Source: CBFHSF01 sp965661055
GTDB taxonomy: Bacteria; Bacteroidota; Bacteroidia; Flavobacteriales; Schleiferiaceae
Direction of reading: 5' to 3'
Assembly (NCBI GenBank): GCA_965661055.1
Contig: CBFICS010000006.1
Coordinates: forward strand, 62,001-126,000
DNA length: 64,000 bases
Shown here: one piece after another, positions 49,910-58,398 of the stretch
Layout: each line of letters begins with the position of its first letter
Numbering within the stretch: the stretch's first letter is position 1
Made by a program: the position numbers and the translations under genes
The notes under the pieces: generated by a model
The model's database searches: none
The model's input: only the letters and a program-made list of their open reading frames with translations
Told to the model about the DNA's origin: nothing

Positions 49910-51403
49910 ATGAAAAAAACGTTTCTAGGAATCAGATTGCTTTCTCTATTGGTCTTTGGTTGTAGAAAGACGAACAACTTCACGCATTCAGCTAAAAACC
50001 TAGCATTCTCTGCAGACACCGTATTTCTAGATACTGTATTCTCTACCATTGGTTCAAGTACTAGAACCTTAAAAGTCTACAACCCCTCTGAAGAAGACAT
50101 CTACATTTCTAACATTAGATTAGGTAGAGGAAATTCCTCATTTTATCGGATGAATGTAAACGGTACTTCTACCAAAAACATTAACAATGTTGAGCTCTTA
50201 GCCAAAGACAGTATATATATATTCATTGAAATTACCGCAGATGTTCAAGGTTCTTTGAACTTACTTTATACAGATTCTATAGTCTTCAATACAGGAGGCG
50301 TTGTTCAAGATGTTGATTTGGTAACTCTGGCAAAAGACGCCTACTTTCACTATGCCGACAAGAGTTTAACCATTGCGCAAAGTCCGCCATTCAGCGATAT
50401 TATTATCCCCTACTCTATTCTTGGTTGCAATGAAGTTTGGACTAATGACAAGCCACATGTGGTGTATGGGTATGCGGTGGTTGACAGCGCCTGTACGTTA
50501 ATTATTGAGCCTGGGGCCGAGGTCCATTTTCACAATGGTTCAGGTTTGTGGGTTTACCGAAACGGTAATTTACAAATGGATCCGTCAAACACCGGTAACA
50601 TTGAAAACAACCCAATTGTACTTCAGGGCGACAGATTAGAACCTTTTTACGAGGACGTCCCTGGTCAATGGGGAGGCATATTTGGCGGTATTTACATTAT
50701 GGGAGGAAGTGAAAATAACCTAATCAATCATGCCATCATAAAAAATGCTACCATAGCAATAAGAACTGATTCAGTAGGTCTAAATAATTCAAACCTCAAC
50801 TTAACCTTGAGCAATTCGGTTATCACGAACCACTCAAGGGTTGGACTTTACGGCGGATTTTCTAATATCAAAGCTGAAAACAACGTGTTTTCAAACTGTG
50901 GCATCTCTGCCTTTTATGGCCTTGGCGGGAGGTATGATTTCAAACACTGTACCTTTGGAAATTATTGGAATCAATCTTCTAGATCAACCAGCACGGTGAC
51001 TCTTTCAAATTATTTTGAAGATGGAATAGGCAATCAATACATCCGAGAGTTGGCAAATGCCTACTTTGGAAACTGTATTATTTACGGAAGTAAGGTTTCT
51101 GAAGTAAGAATTGATGAAGCAGGTAGCAACCAACACAATTACCAATTCAACACTTGTTTTATTAGGCTAGATCCAAACCCCATAGACAATAGCTATGACA
51201 TTCTAGATCCCGCAAGGTTTACCAATTGTATTTTTAATCAAGATCCCGATTTTATCGATTATCAAAATCTAAATTTCCAATTAGATTCAACTAGCACAGC
51301 ATTAAACATCGGGAATTCAGTCGATGCAAATGTAGTTCCTGAAGACATTCTTGGCAACAACAGATTGGCTACTCCAGACCTTGGAGCTTTTGAAAGGCAA
51401 TAA
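49910..51403 (+). CDS. Lipoprotein with right-handed beta-helix-like repeats
   Basis: The 497-residue protein has a lipoprotein signal with lipobox LVFGC (lipidated C18). An N-terminal beta-sandwich-like part (about 30-150) contains TIGSSTRTLKVYNPSEEDIY, followed by a parallel beta-helix-like region (about 170-460) with repeats such as NLTLSNSVITNHSRVGLYGG and NNVFSNCGISAFYGLG. It ends ILGNNRLATPDLGAFERQ. Such lipoproteins are common on Bacteroidota cells, but the function is unknown. It is preceded by a terminator and its own -7 box, and its stop lies one base from that of the convergent acyl-CoA reductase gene. Confidence 0.85.
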   Translation: MKKTFLGIRLLSLLVFGCRKTNNFTHSAKNLAFSADTVFLDTVFSTIGSSTRTLKVYNPSEEDIYISNIRLGRGNSSFYRMNVNGTSTKNINNVELLAKDSIYIFIEITADVQGSLNLLYTDSIVFNTGGVVQDVDLVTLAKDAYFHYADKSLTIAQSPPFSDIIIPYSILGCNEVWTNDKPHVVYGYAVVDSACTLIIEPGAEVHFHNGSGLWVYRNGNLQMDPSNTGNIENNPIVLQGDRLEPFYEDVPGQWGGIFGGIYIMGGSENNLINHAIIKNATIAIRTDSVGLNNSNLNLTLSNSVITNHSRVGLYGGFSNIKAENNVFSNCGISAFYGLGGRYDFKHCTFGNYWNQSSRSTSTVTLSNYFEDGIGNQYIRELANAYFGNCIIYGSKVSEVRIDEAGSNQHNYQFNTCFIRLDPNPIDNSYDILDPARFTNCIFNQDPDFIDYQNLNFQLDSTSTALNIGNSVDANVVPEDILGNNRLATPDLGAFERQ

Positions 51404-51404
51404 T

Positions 51405-52463
51405 TTATAACGACCTTAAAAAAGACACAGTATCTACACCGTCTGCGTATTGAGACAGCTTTGGTCTTTGTGCTTCGCCGAAACCAACTGACCTTGGATA
51501 ACCCTCGTGCAAACTAACAGTACATTGAATTTTTTCTTCCATCTCTTGAAGTTGCTTTGCTAATTTGGTTGAGTCCTCATAATACTCATAATGAACCATT
51601 GAAACTGCAGAGTTCAATTTTTCATTTTCTAAAAACATAACAAATCCATTTTCAATGAGAGCGTCTTTATTCATTAAGTAAATGGCCTTCTGGTAATCGT
51701 AGTTATTTCCATACTTCTTATTGTTGATGACATAATGGAAATCTACCAACTGCCCAAAAATCAAATCAAGATTATACCCTTTTGGGAGATATAGCTTTGT
51801 GACATTTCTACACCCCAATCCGAAATACCTAAACAAGTCCTCACCAAGTGCCTTTAACTGTTCTGTCGTTTCATCTCCTGTAAGAACAGCTACTGAAGTT
51901 CTGTTCTTTCTTATGATGTGCGGCTTTTTTCCAAAGTAATAATCAAAATATCTAGCGGTATTATCACTACCTGTGGCTATCACTGCCTCAGCGTCATTCA
52001 AACGCTCAACCACCTTTAATCGATCTTTTAATGGAGGAAAAACTTCAACCACTTGATCTAGGGCCCAGGTCATGAGCACCTTATCATCAGAAGAAAGCTT
52101 GGCCATCAAAAAATGACCTGTAAACAAAACGCTAAGAGCATCGTGAAGACCTACCAAAGGAATGTTCCCTGCCATGATGACTCCGACCTTTACGGGATTT
52201 TCTTTTAAACGCAAACCTTCAGTACCTATCCAGCCTTCTATTTGAGTTTGATCAGATAGCGCGTTTGACCATTCTGATAAGGCAAACGCCACCTCACTTG
52301 CGTCAAACCACCCGTTTTCAGAACGTGACCTAATGACAAGAGTTTCAAGCATTGGATTTTCAGGGGTTCTGCCATGATGGAGGTCATCTGCAACCTTAGC
52401 TAATTCAGAAAATTTTTCGGATAAACGAATAAAGCCGTTTACAATCTCAGGAAAGTCAAACAT
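51405..52463 (-). CDS. Acyl-CoA reductase (LuxC family)
   Basis: The 352-residue enzyme belongs to the aldehyde dehydrogenase superfamily, LuxC branch, which reduces acyl-CoA to aldehyde with NADPH. It contains VGVIMAGNIPLVGLHDALSV (about 98-117), IATGSDNTARYFDYYFGK (about 161-178), IIRKNRTSVAVLTGDET and the likely catalytic cysteine in FRYFGLGCRNVTKLYLPKGY (about 212-231). The ATG at 52463 is chosen; an in-frame TTG at 52493 is part of a palindromic spacer element. It is divergent from a ferredoxin gene, a pairing I recall as common in Bacteroidota. Confidence 0.88.
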   Translation of the reverse strand: MFDFPEIVNGFIRLSEKFSELAKVADDLHHGRTPENPMLETLVIRSRSENGWFDASEVAFALSEWSNALSDQTQIEGWIGTEGLRLKENPVKVGVIMAGNIPLVGLHDALSVLFTGHFLMAKLSSDDKVLMTWALDQVVEVFPPLKDRLKVVERLNDAEAVIATGSDNTARYFDYYFGKKPHIIRKNRTSVAVLTGDETTEQLKALGEDLFRYFGLGCRNVTKLYLPKGYNLDLIFGQLVDFHYVINNKKYGNNYDYQKAIYLMNKDALIENGFVMFLENEKLNSAVSMVHYEYYEDSTKLAKQLQEMEEKIQCTVSLHEGYPRSVGFGEAQRPKLSQYADGVDTVSFLRSL

Positions 52464-52484
52464 TTCTAATGATAGTTTTGTTAC

Positions 52485-52496
52485 TTTGTACAAAGA
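52485..52496. repeat. 12-bp palindrome between acyl-CoA reductase and ferredoxin genes
   Basis: CTTTGTACAAAG is a perfect palindrome in the 54-base divergent spacer. Its right half lies upstream of the minus-strand start and its left half overlaps a shortened -7-like element (TACTTTG, 52482-52488) for the ferredoxin gene. It could be a shared operator or part of paired promoters. Confidence 0.4.
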
Positions 52497-52500
52497 AACG

Positions 52501-52508
52501 CAAATTTA
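52501..52508 (-). promoter_or_regulatory. -7 promoter box of the acyl-CoA reductase gene (TAAATTTG)
   Basis: This is an exact TAnnTTTG match on the minus strand, 37 bases before the reductase ATG and ten bases from the ferredoxin ATG on the other strand. Confidence 0.5.
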
Positions 52509-52517
52509 AGGCTGAAA

Positions 52518-52865
52518 ATGGCAATTAAAATAACAGACGAATGTATTAATTGTGGCGCATGTGAACCCGAGTGCCCAAATAATGCAATTTATGAAGGCGC
52601 AATGGAGTGGCGCTTTTCTGATGGCACTGATTTAAAAGGCGACATTGTTACCACAAGTGGTACCAAGTTAAATGCTGACGAAGCTCAAGAGCCTGTTGAC
52701 TATGACGTTTATTATATTGTTACAGACAAATGTACAGAGTGTGTGGGCTTCCATGAAACGCCTCAATGTGCAGAGGTCTGCCCTGTAGATTGTTGTGTTC
52801 CTGATGAAGACCATGAGGAATCAGAAGAACAGCTTCACAAGAAAAAAGATTTTCTACATGTATAA
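52518..52865 (+). CDS. 4Fe-4S dicluster ferredoxin
   Basis: The 115-residue electron carrier has two 4Fe-4S sites: C9, C12, C15 and C19-P (CINCGACEPECP) and C72, C75, C84 and C88-P (CTECVGFHETPQCAEVCP), the second with the eight-residue insertion typical of YfhL/Alvin-type ferredoxins, plus C92 and C93. A 45-residue linker separates the motifs, longer than in small ferredoxins. The C-terminus is acidic. It is divergent from the LuxC-like reductase, for which it may supply electrons, and is followed directly by a terminator. Confidence 0.93.
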   Translation: MAIKITDECINCGACEPECPNNAIYEGAMEWRFSDGTDLKGDIVTTSGTKLNADEAQEPVDYDVYYIVTDKCTECVGFHETPQCAEVCPVDCCVPDEDHEESEEQLHKKKDFLHV

Positions 52866-52866
52866 T

Positions 52867-52892
52867 AAAATCCCGCTTTCGCGGGATTTTTT
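52867..52892 (+). terminator. Intrinsic terminator of the ferredoxin gene
   Basis: This is identical over 24 bases to the terminator at 28817: TCCCGCTTTCGCGGGA with flanking A and T. The T-run continues to 52892. Confidence 0.93.
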
Positions 52893-52938
52893 ATGTACTA
52901 TTCATTCTCTACCTTCGTTAAAAGAAAAATGAAAATTC

Positions 52939-53850
52939 ATGAAGCTTAAAATACTTGGTTTTGTTTTCTCAATTTTTACCCTAAGTGTTCTAGGGCAAGA
53001 ATCAGACCTTGAGGTTTACACCGACTCATTAGATCAATGGTCTCAAACATTCAGTACCGCAAAATACGAGAAAAAAAGAAGAGTTGCCCTTGAAAAATTT
53101 AATGAAGGAGTTTTAAATTGGCTACAATCAAACCCTTCACAAGACCTTCTAAAAAAAATAAAACCACTTTCTAACCTTCGTTCAAAAGACGGAAAACTTT
53201 CTGTTTACACATGGGGCTTTGCAAGGGCTGGTGGTATTTTTGAGTTTTATGGCTACATCCATTACAACGATGATTGGATTCAATTAATCGACTCTTCAGG
53301 AGAAAACATTCCAGAAGTTGAGTACCAATGGCTAGGAAGCAAAAGATGGTATGGAGCGTTTTACTACGATTTGGTTCAAACGAAAAAGGAGGAAAAAAAA
53401 ATTTACAACCTCATTGGTTTTAGACCTAGGTTAACAGGATTTCAAGAAAAGGTAATTGAACCCATTGAAGAGGTTGACCAAAATTCAGATTTTAGATTTG
53501 GATCAAAGGTTTTTGAAACACCAGAAATAGAAGACAATAAATTCATTAAAAAACCCAATAGATTGGTATTTAGATACTCGCCATCACACAATGCAAGTAT
53601 TAAGTATTTAGAGGCAGAGGATCTTATATTAATCGACCATTTAACTGCCCCCGATGCTTCCTTAAAAAAACAATGGGATAAATACGGTCCTGATTTTAGT
53701 TATGACGCTTTAACGTGGGAGGATGAATCTTGGGTTTTAAAAACAAGGGTTGTTTTTGACAGTCCGATAAAAACGAAACCACGTCAAGAAAACTTTGATT
53801 CAGGTCTAGCCCCAAAAAGAAAACCTGAGAATTCAAAAGGTGAAAAATAA
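52939..53850 (+). CDS. Exported protein of unknown function (303 aa)
   Basis: A signal peptide (about 1-20, ending SVLGQ) is followed by a beta-rich domain I do not recognise. Features are LEKFNEGVLNWLQSNPSQDL near the start, SKDGKLSVYTWGFARAGGIF (about 78-97), WLGSKRWYGAFYYDLVQT and a basic tail. The ATG at 52939 is chosen; an ATG at 52929 opens only a six-codon frame. A near-consensus box TACCTTCG (52910-52917) lies upstream. It stands alone between the ferredoxin gene and the convergent pruA. Confidence 0.75.
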   Translation: MKLKILGFVFSIFTLSVLGQESDLEVYTDSLDQWSQTFSTAKYEKKRRVALEKFNEGVLNWLQSNPSQDLLKKIKPLSNLRSKDGKLSVYTWGFARAGGIFEFYGYIHYNDDWIQLIDSSGENIPEVEYQWLGSKRWYGAFYYDLVQTKKEEKKIYNLIGFRPRLTGFQEKVIEPIEEVDQNSDFRFGSKVFETPEIEDNKFIKKPNRLVFRYSPSHNASIKYLEAEDLILIDHLTAPDASLKKQWDKYGPDFSYDALTWEDESWVLKTRVVFDSPIKTKPRQENFDSGLAPKRKPENSKGEK

Positions 53851-53860
53851 CCCAAGGTCA

Positions 53861-53889
53861 GCCAAAGGGGGCCTCCAACCTCCTCCCCG
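53861..53889. repeat. GC-rich element resembling a Flavobacteriia interspersed repeat
   Basis: This stretch contains CCAAAGGGGGCCTCC, then AACCTCCTCCCC, and is very GC-rich compared with the surrounding AT-rich spacer. The pattern of a G5 block, a C-rich stretch and AACC resembles, from memory, degenerate copies of short palindromic repeats found between genes in Flavobacteriia. Only one copy is in this window. Confidence 0.4.
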
Positions 53890-53959
53890 ATTTTAAGGTA
53901 AACAATTCTTCTTATTACTACCAGTTTTAAACGGTTTCAATCGACAAAATTCGCAACAA

Positions 53960-53987
53960 AAAAGGGGAAGCAAATGCTTCCCCTTTT
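53960..53987. terminator. Bidirectional terminator between the unknown exported protein gene and pruA
   Basis: AAAAGGGGAAGCA and TGCTTCCCCTTTT form a 13-base perfect stem with a two-base centre. The A-run and T-run let it act for both the plus-strand gene and the convergent pruA. Confidence 0.92.
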
Positions 53988-54009
53988 AATATTATTCAGA
54001 ATACCAGAT

Positions 54010-55635
54010 TTAGTCTAAAAACGGATATCTATAATTAACTGGCGGGACAAAAGTCTCCTTAATGGTTCTTGGGCTAACCCAACGCAATAAGTTTAAGTAA
54101 CTACCTGCCTTGTCATTTGTTCCAGAACCTCTTGCTCCTCCAAATGGTTGTTGACCTACAACAGCACCTGTTGGTTTATCGTTAATATAGAAGTTTCCAG
54201 CTGCATTTTGTAGAACTCTTGTAGCTTCTTCTGCAGCATAGCGATCTTTTGAGAAGATGGCACCTGTTAAGGCGTATTCAGAAGTAGAATCAATCAACTC
54301 CATAGTTTCATTCCAATCTTCATCATTGTATACAAAAATGGTGATAACTGGCCCAAAAATTTCTTCACACATGGTTCTGAATTTTGGATTTGAAGTAACG
54401 ACAACAGTCGGCTCAATAAAGTAACCTACAGAATCATCATAATTCCCTCCGATTACAATTTCAGCATCATCTTGTCCTTTGATGTAATCTATGTAACCAG
54501 CAATTTTATCAAAAGATTTTTTATCAATAACAGCGTTAATGAAGTTTGAGAAATCTTCTGGAGAACCCATTTTAAATGATGACACATCATCAATAACTAG
54601 TTGTCTTACCTCATCCCACATAGATGCAGGAATGTAAGCTCTAGAAGCAGCCGAACACTTCTGACCTTGGAATTCAAATGCACCTCTTGAAATTCCCGTT
54701 GCAACCTCTACAGGGTTAGCACTTGGGTGAGCAAGAATAAAGTCTTTACCCCCTGTTTCTCCTACAATTCTAGGGTAAGTTCTATATTTCTCAATATTCG
54801 AACCAATTTCTTTCCACAGGTGACGGAAAACTCCAGTTGAGCCTGTAAAGTGTAATCCAGAAAAGTCTTTGTGTTTAAATACTACATCTCCTGCATCCGG
54901 ACCGTCAGCAAAAATTAAATTCACAACACCATCAGGCAACCCTGCTTCTTTAAAGATTTCCATAACAACAGCTGCAGAATATACTTGAGTATCAGCAGGC
55001 TTCCAAACAACTACATTCCCCATAAGGGCTGCTGAGGCTGGAAGGTTACCAGCAATAGCTGTAAAGTTGAATGGTGTGATGGCAAAAACAAATCCTTCTA
55101 GAGGTCTGTATTCCAAACGGTTCCAAATTCCTTCTGCAGACTCAGGTTGTTGTTCGTAAATGTCTACCATGTATTGAACGTTGAATCTTAAGAAGTCGGC
55201 AAACTCACAAGCAGCATCAATCTCTGCTTGGTAAGCATTCTTTGATTGAGCTAACATGGTTGCCGCATTAATTTTTGAACGGTATGGTCCAGAAACTAAA
55301 TCAGCCGCTTTTAGGAAAATGGCTGCACGGTGTTCCCATGGCAAGTTTGCCCATTTCTTTCTAGCTTCTAAAGCAGCGTTAATGGCCTCTGTAACATGTT
55401 GGCTTGTCCCTCTATTGAAATAACCTAATAAATGGTTTTTATCATGTGGAGGATGCATTGGCACTTTATCATCAGTGGTAACTTCTTTATCACCAATATA
55501 CATAGGGATATCAACGGTTACTGACTTTAGCTCAGCATATGTTTTTTGAAGATTCTTTCTTTCTGGGGTCCCAGGACCATAACTTAATACGGGTTCATTT
55601 ACAGGAACCGGTACTTGGAAAACACCTTTTGGCAT
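54010..55635 (-). CDS. pruA: 1-pyrroline-5-carboxylate dehydrogenase
   Basis: The enzyme oxidises glutamate semialdehyde (P5C) to glutamate with NAD in proline degradation. The 541 residues have the aldehyde dehydrogenase fold with FAITPFNFTAIAGNLPAS (184-201), the general base E293 in GETGGKDF and the catalytic C327 in FEFQGQKCSAASRAY. The ATG at 55635 (MPKGVFQVPV) fits the family; the open frame before it runs through the gene's own promoter and a terminator. A TATCTTTG box lies 36 bases upstream. Proline dehydrogenase is not adjacent. Confidence 0.96.
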   Translation of the reverse strand: MPKGVFQVPVPVNEPVLSYGPGTPERKNLQKTYAELKSVTVDIPMYIGDKEVTTDDKVPMHPPHDKNHLLGYFNRGTSQHVTEAINAALEARKKWANLPWEHRAAIFLKAADLVSGPYRSKINAATMLAQSKNAYQAEIDAACEFADFLRFNVQYMVDIYEQQPESAEGIWNRLEYRPLEGFVFAITPFNFTAIAGNLPASAALMGNVVVWKPADTQVYSAAVVMEIFKEAGLPDGVVNLIFADGPDAGDVVFKHKDFSGLHFTGSTGVFRHLWKEIGSNIEKYRTYPRIVGETGGKDFILAHPSANPVEVATGISRGAFEFQGQKCSAASRAYIPASMWDEVRQLVIDDVSSFKMGSPEDFSNFINAVIDKKSFDKIAGYIDYIKGQDDAEIVIGGNYDDSVGYFIEPTVVVTSNPKFRTMCEEIFGPVITIFVYNDEDWNETMELIDSTSEYALTGAIFSKDRYAAEEATRVLQNAAGNFYINDKPTGAVVGQQPFGGARGSGTNDKAGSYLNLLRWVSPRTIKETFVPPVNYRYPFLD

Positions 55636-55671
55636 ATTATTAAATTTTAAAAATTTATTTTTTCGCAGATA

Positions 55672-55679
55672 CAAAGATA
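55672..55679 (-). promoter_or_regulatory. -7 promoter box of pruA (TATCTTTG)
   Basis: This is an exact TAnnTTTG match on the minus strand starting on the last T of the preceding terminator, the same fused arrangement seen at rpe. Confidence 0.65.
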
Positions 55680-55703
55680 AAAAAACCCTGCCGAGGGGCA
55701 GGG
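55679..55703 (-). terminator. Intrinsic terminator of the beta-barrel protein gene
   Basis: On the minus strand CCCTGCC, a CCTC loop and GGCAGGG form a perfect seven-base stem followed by seven T. The pruA promoter box begins at the end of the T-run. Confidence 0.93.
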
Positions 55704-55729
55704 TAATATGGGTCACAATTGTAGTATTC

Positions 55730-56401
55730 TTAGAATACTTCTGGTGAACTGTCAAATAAGGTGAATTTAAGTCCTAAGTTAACACCCAAAAAAGGTGTAG
55801 CTGGGTAAGTAGCCTCGCCTTCTGCTTGTATAGGGTTTGCAGGATCTATTGGATTTGGAACCTCAATGATGATGGTTTCTTTTTTTTCATTAAAAACAAG
55901 GTTATAATTAACCTCAAGATTTAACGCTACCCACTTATTAAAAGCGTAGTCAAAACCAATTCTTGGTGAAATACCAAATCCACCTTGATCAATATTCTGA
56001 TCTTTAATACTTGCATTTGCCGCCAAAAACTCTTCAGAATACCTCAACTCATTTTGCATCAAATAAAAACCTAATCCCAAACCGGCGTAAGGTTTAAAGT
56101 CATCAGTTAAGAAGAAATATCTTCCCACCGCTTGGATAGGAAAAGATGTATATAGGTTTGAAGCTACACCCATTTCTGTTTCAGGAAAAAACAGTCCGTT
56201 CACTTCAATACCTGCAGAAATTTGTTCGGTAATAAAATAATTTAGAGAAACAGTTCCTCCAAATCCCATGTCGCTAGCGTCGCCAAAATCACCCATCGGT
56301 AGTGCTAATGCTCCACCTAAACCAAGGTCCATTTTTTGAGCGTTCAAAGACGAACCTAAAGACATTGCCACAAGGGCGAATAAAAATGTTATTTTTTTCA
56401 T
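55730..56401 (-). CDS. Outer-membrane beta-barrel protein (OmpA/OmpW-like barrel)
   Basis: The 223 residues have a signal peptide ending SLNAQ (about residue 21) and an eight-stranded-type barrel with alternating hydrophobic strands, for example LGLGGALALPMGDFGDASDM and FKPYAGLGLGFYLMQNELRY, ending in an aromatic-containing strand (GVNLGLKFTLF). The family is the broad 'outer membrane protein beta-barrel' group; no ligand is known. The ATG at 56401 is used; an in-frame TTG at 56440 is part of the promoter box. Confidence 0.88.
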   Translation of the reverse strand: MKKITFLFALVAMSLGSSLNAQKMDLGLGGALALPMGDFGDASDMGFGGTVSLNYFITEQISAGIEVNGLFFPETEMGVASNLYTSFPIQAVGRYFFLTDDFKPYAGLGLGFYLMQNELRYSEEFLAANASIKDQNIDQGGFGISPRIGFDYAFNKWVALNLEVNYNLVFNEKKETIIIEVPNPIDPANPIQAEGEATYPATPFLGVNLGLKFTLFDSSPEVF

Positions 56402-56437
56402 GGTACAATTTAAGTTTAGGGTTATTCTCCTAATGTT

Positions 56438-56445
56438 CAAATCTA
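56438..56445 (-). promoter_or_regulatory. -7 promoter box of the beta-barrel protein gene (TAGATTTG)
   Basis: This is an exact TAnnTTTG match on the minus strand, 36 bases before the ATG at 56401. Its TTG (56438-56440) is in frame with the gene. Confidence 0.6.
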
Positions 56446-56451
56446 AAAAAA

Positions 56452-57114
56452 TTACTGAACATTCGATTTTTTCTTTTTCACATTTACAAGATCCTCTTCA
56501 GCGGTTGGAACGGTAATGACCTCTTTAACCTTTCCCTTATAAGAAAGTACAAGACCTGTCAATCCTTTTCCATTCACCGCTCCGGTATCAATACACCAAG
56601 CATTTTCTTTTTTGTAATGTTTGGCTTGCCCAGTTTCTTGGGCTATGTGACCGAACACTTGCAATTTATCTAACGGCTTTATGCTTGACCTATTATAAAG
56701 TACTCCACGAGTATTCTCTTCACTAAAGGGTTTTTTAGTACTCTTTGCAACGCCTGCATGAGATATTAAAACATATGGATTCTCCCAAGTCATGGGCATT
56801 TCTTTAACCCAGCCCCTAATGGTAGACCATTCCATTCCATGTTTTAAGGCATTCTTTCGAGTCTTAATAACCATAGGTGACTGTGAAGCTTGTAACAGCT
56901 TCATTTCATGATTTCCTTTCAGAAAAAATGCCTGGTATGGATATTCCTCTTGAAGCTTTAGTGCTAGTTTTAAACAGCGGCCAGAATGGCGCCCTTTATT
57001 AACAAGGTCTCCTAGTTGCACTAGGTACATTGTTTCAGGGTTCCAGTGCTTTTTTAGCAGTCGTTTAAACGTGTAATAGCACCCATGGACATCACCTACA
57101 ACTAGGATATCCAT
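56452..57114 (-). CDS. Metallophosphoesterase (PPP-type phosphatase / ApaH-like)
   Basis: The 220 residues carry the calcineurin-like motifs GDVHG (7-11), GDLVNKGRHS (about 35-44) and KGNHEM (about 75-80), followed by ISHAGVAKS and a later FGHIAQ and CIDTGAVNGKGLTGLVL. This is the arrangement of bacterial PPP phosphatases and Ap4A hydrolase-like enzymes; the substrate could be a phosphoprotein or a dinucleotide. It begins immediately after the dnaN stop with no gap, so it is co-transcribed with dnaN. Confidence 0.9.
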   Translation of the reverse strand: MDILVVGDVHGCYYTFKRLLKKHWNPETMYLVQLGDLVNKGRHSGRCLKLALKLQEEYPYQAFFLKGNHEMKLLQASQSPMVIKTRKNALKHGMEWSTIRGWVKEMPMTWENPYVLISHAGVAKSTKKPFSEENTRGVLYNRSSIKPLDKLQVFGHIAQETGQAKHYKKENAWCIDTGAVNGKGLTGLVLSYKGKVKEVITVPTAEEDLVNVKKKKSNVQ

Positions 57115-58236
57115 TTAGCTATTAATCATAACTGGCATAACTAACATAAGAAGGTCTTCTCCTTCTTCTTGACCATCCATTGGTAAAATAATTCCGGCTC
57201 TATTGGGTGCAGACATTTCAAGACGGATACCATCAGACTCAAGGTTATTTAGCATTTCAAGCAAAAACCTTGAATTGAAGCCTATCTCTAAATCGTCACC
57301 CGCATACTCACAAGTCAATCTTTCACTTGCTTTATTAGAGAAGTCTAAATCTTCTGCCGAAATCAATAATTCTGATCCCGCCATTTTTAGTCTAATCTGG
57401 TGAGTGGATTTATTAGAGAAAATAGAAACTCGTTTAGTAGAACCTAAAAAAGAGGTTCTTTCTATCATCATTTTATTTGGATTGTCTTGTGGAATAACCG
57501 CTTCGTAGTTCGGGTATTTTCCATCAATCAAACGACAAGTCAATACTACATTATCAAATTCAAATCTAGCATTGGTATTGTTGTAGTGAATTTTTACTTC
57601 ATGATCACTAGTACCCAATGATGCCTTTAATAAATTAAGTGGCTTTTTAGGCATAATGAACTCTGCAGTTCCTTCACTGCTTAAATCAGTTCTTCTGTAC
57701 CTTACAAGTTTATGAGCATCTGTCGCTACAAAAGTTAATTCTGAAGGTGTGAACTGAAAGAAAACTCCAGACATAACAGGTCTTAATTCATCATTTCCAG
57801 CGGCAAAAAGAGTCTTTTGAACGGCGGTTGCTAATACATCACCAGGCAAAATTGTAGAAGAAGCGTCTTCTAGCTCAGGTAACCTTGGGAATTCGTCTCC
57901 TTCAACAAAGGCAACAGAATAATTTCCATGGTCTGAAGAAATTTCTGCTGTACTTTTTTCTTGATCTAACACAAACGTTAAGGGTTGCTCTGGAAATGTT
58001 TTTAAGGTATCCATCAAAATCTTTGCAGGCATTGCAGCCAGACCTTCAGATTCACTCTGCACTTCAAGAGAAGTCGTCATTGTGGTTTCAAGATCAGAAG
58101 CAGAAATCTTCAATGAATTGTTAGACAATTCAAATAAAAAGTTATCTAAAATAGGTAGGGTGTTATTGTTGTTAATTACTCCTCCTATTAATTGTAGTTG
58201 CTTTAATAATGCGCCACTTGAAACAATAAATTTCAT
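57115..58236 (-). CDS. dnaN: DNA polymerase III beta subunit (sliding clamp)
   Basis: The clamp encircles DNA and holds polymerase III and other enzymes. The 373 residues form three similar domains, starting MKFIVSSGALLKQLQLIGGV and with LPILDNFLFELSNNSLKISA (about 27-46), and ending LLMLVMPVMI with the typical C-terminal strand. There is no dnaA, recF or gyrB gene next to it, as is usual in Bacteroidota where dnaN is not at the origin cluster. A TATATTTG box lies about 40 bases upstream; the phosphoesterase gene follows without gap. Confidence 0.96.
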   Translation of the reverse strand: MKFIVSSGALLKQLQLIGGVINNNNTLPILDNFLFELSNNSLKISASDLETTMTTSLEVQSESEGLAAMPAKILMDTLKTFPEQPLTFVLDQEKSTAEISSDHGNYSVAFVEGDEFPRLPELEDASSTILPGDVLATAVQKTLFAAGNDELRPVMSGVFFQFTPSELTFVATDAHKLVRYRRTDLSSEGTAEFIMPKKPLNLLKASLGTSDHEVKIHYNNTNARFEFDNVVLTCRLIDGKYPNYEAVIPQDNPNKMMIERTSFLGSTKRVSIFSNKSTHQIRLKMAGSELLISAEDLDFSNKASERLTCEYAGDDLEIGFNSRFLLEMLNNLESDGIRLEMSAPNRAGIILPMDGQEEGEDLLMLVMPVMINS

Positions 58237-58276
58237 GGTATTTATGTATTTAAAACGTAAGCTTTAAGGTAAAAAA

Positions 58277-58284
58277 CAAATATA
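58277..58284 (-). promoter_or_regulatory. -7 promoter box of dnaN (TATATTTG)
   Basis: This is an exact TAnnTTTG match on the minus strand, 40 bases before the dnaN ATG, in the spacer that separates dnaN from the gld operon. Confidence 0.6.
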
Positions 58285-58358
58285 TGTGTTTCCCTTTGTT
58301 TTTACCCATTGTGGTTAATTCTGTTTTTCAACAGGAAGTTATGGTTTATTTATCTATA

Positions 58359-58387
58359 TTTCAACAAATTACAATTTGATGTTGAAA
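58359..58387. repeat. AT-rich inverted repeat in the gld-dnaN spacer
   Basis: TTTCAACA (58359-58366) and TGTTGAAA (58380-58387) enclose a second small inverted repeat (AAATT-AC-AATTT), so the whole folds as an AT-rich hairpin with a GA bulge. A further TTTCAACA copy lies at 58325-58332. It could be a weak terminator of the gld operon or a binding site; no T-run follows. Confidence 0.35.
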
Positions 58388-58398
58388 ATTAAGTCTCA

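Noticed and set aside
52929..52949. ATG opening a short frame before the exported 303-residue protein
   Set aside because: It closes after six codons; the ATG at 52939 in another frame gives the signal peptide.
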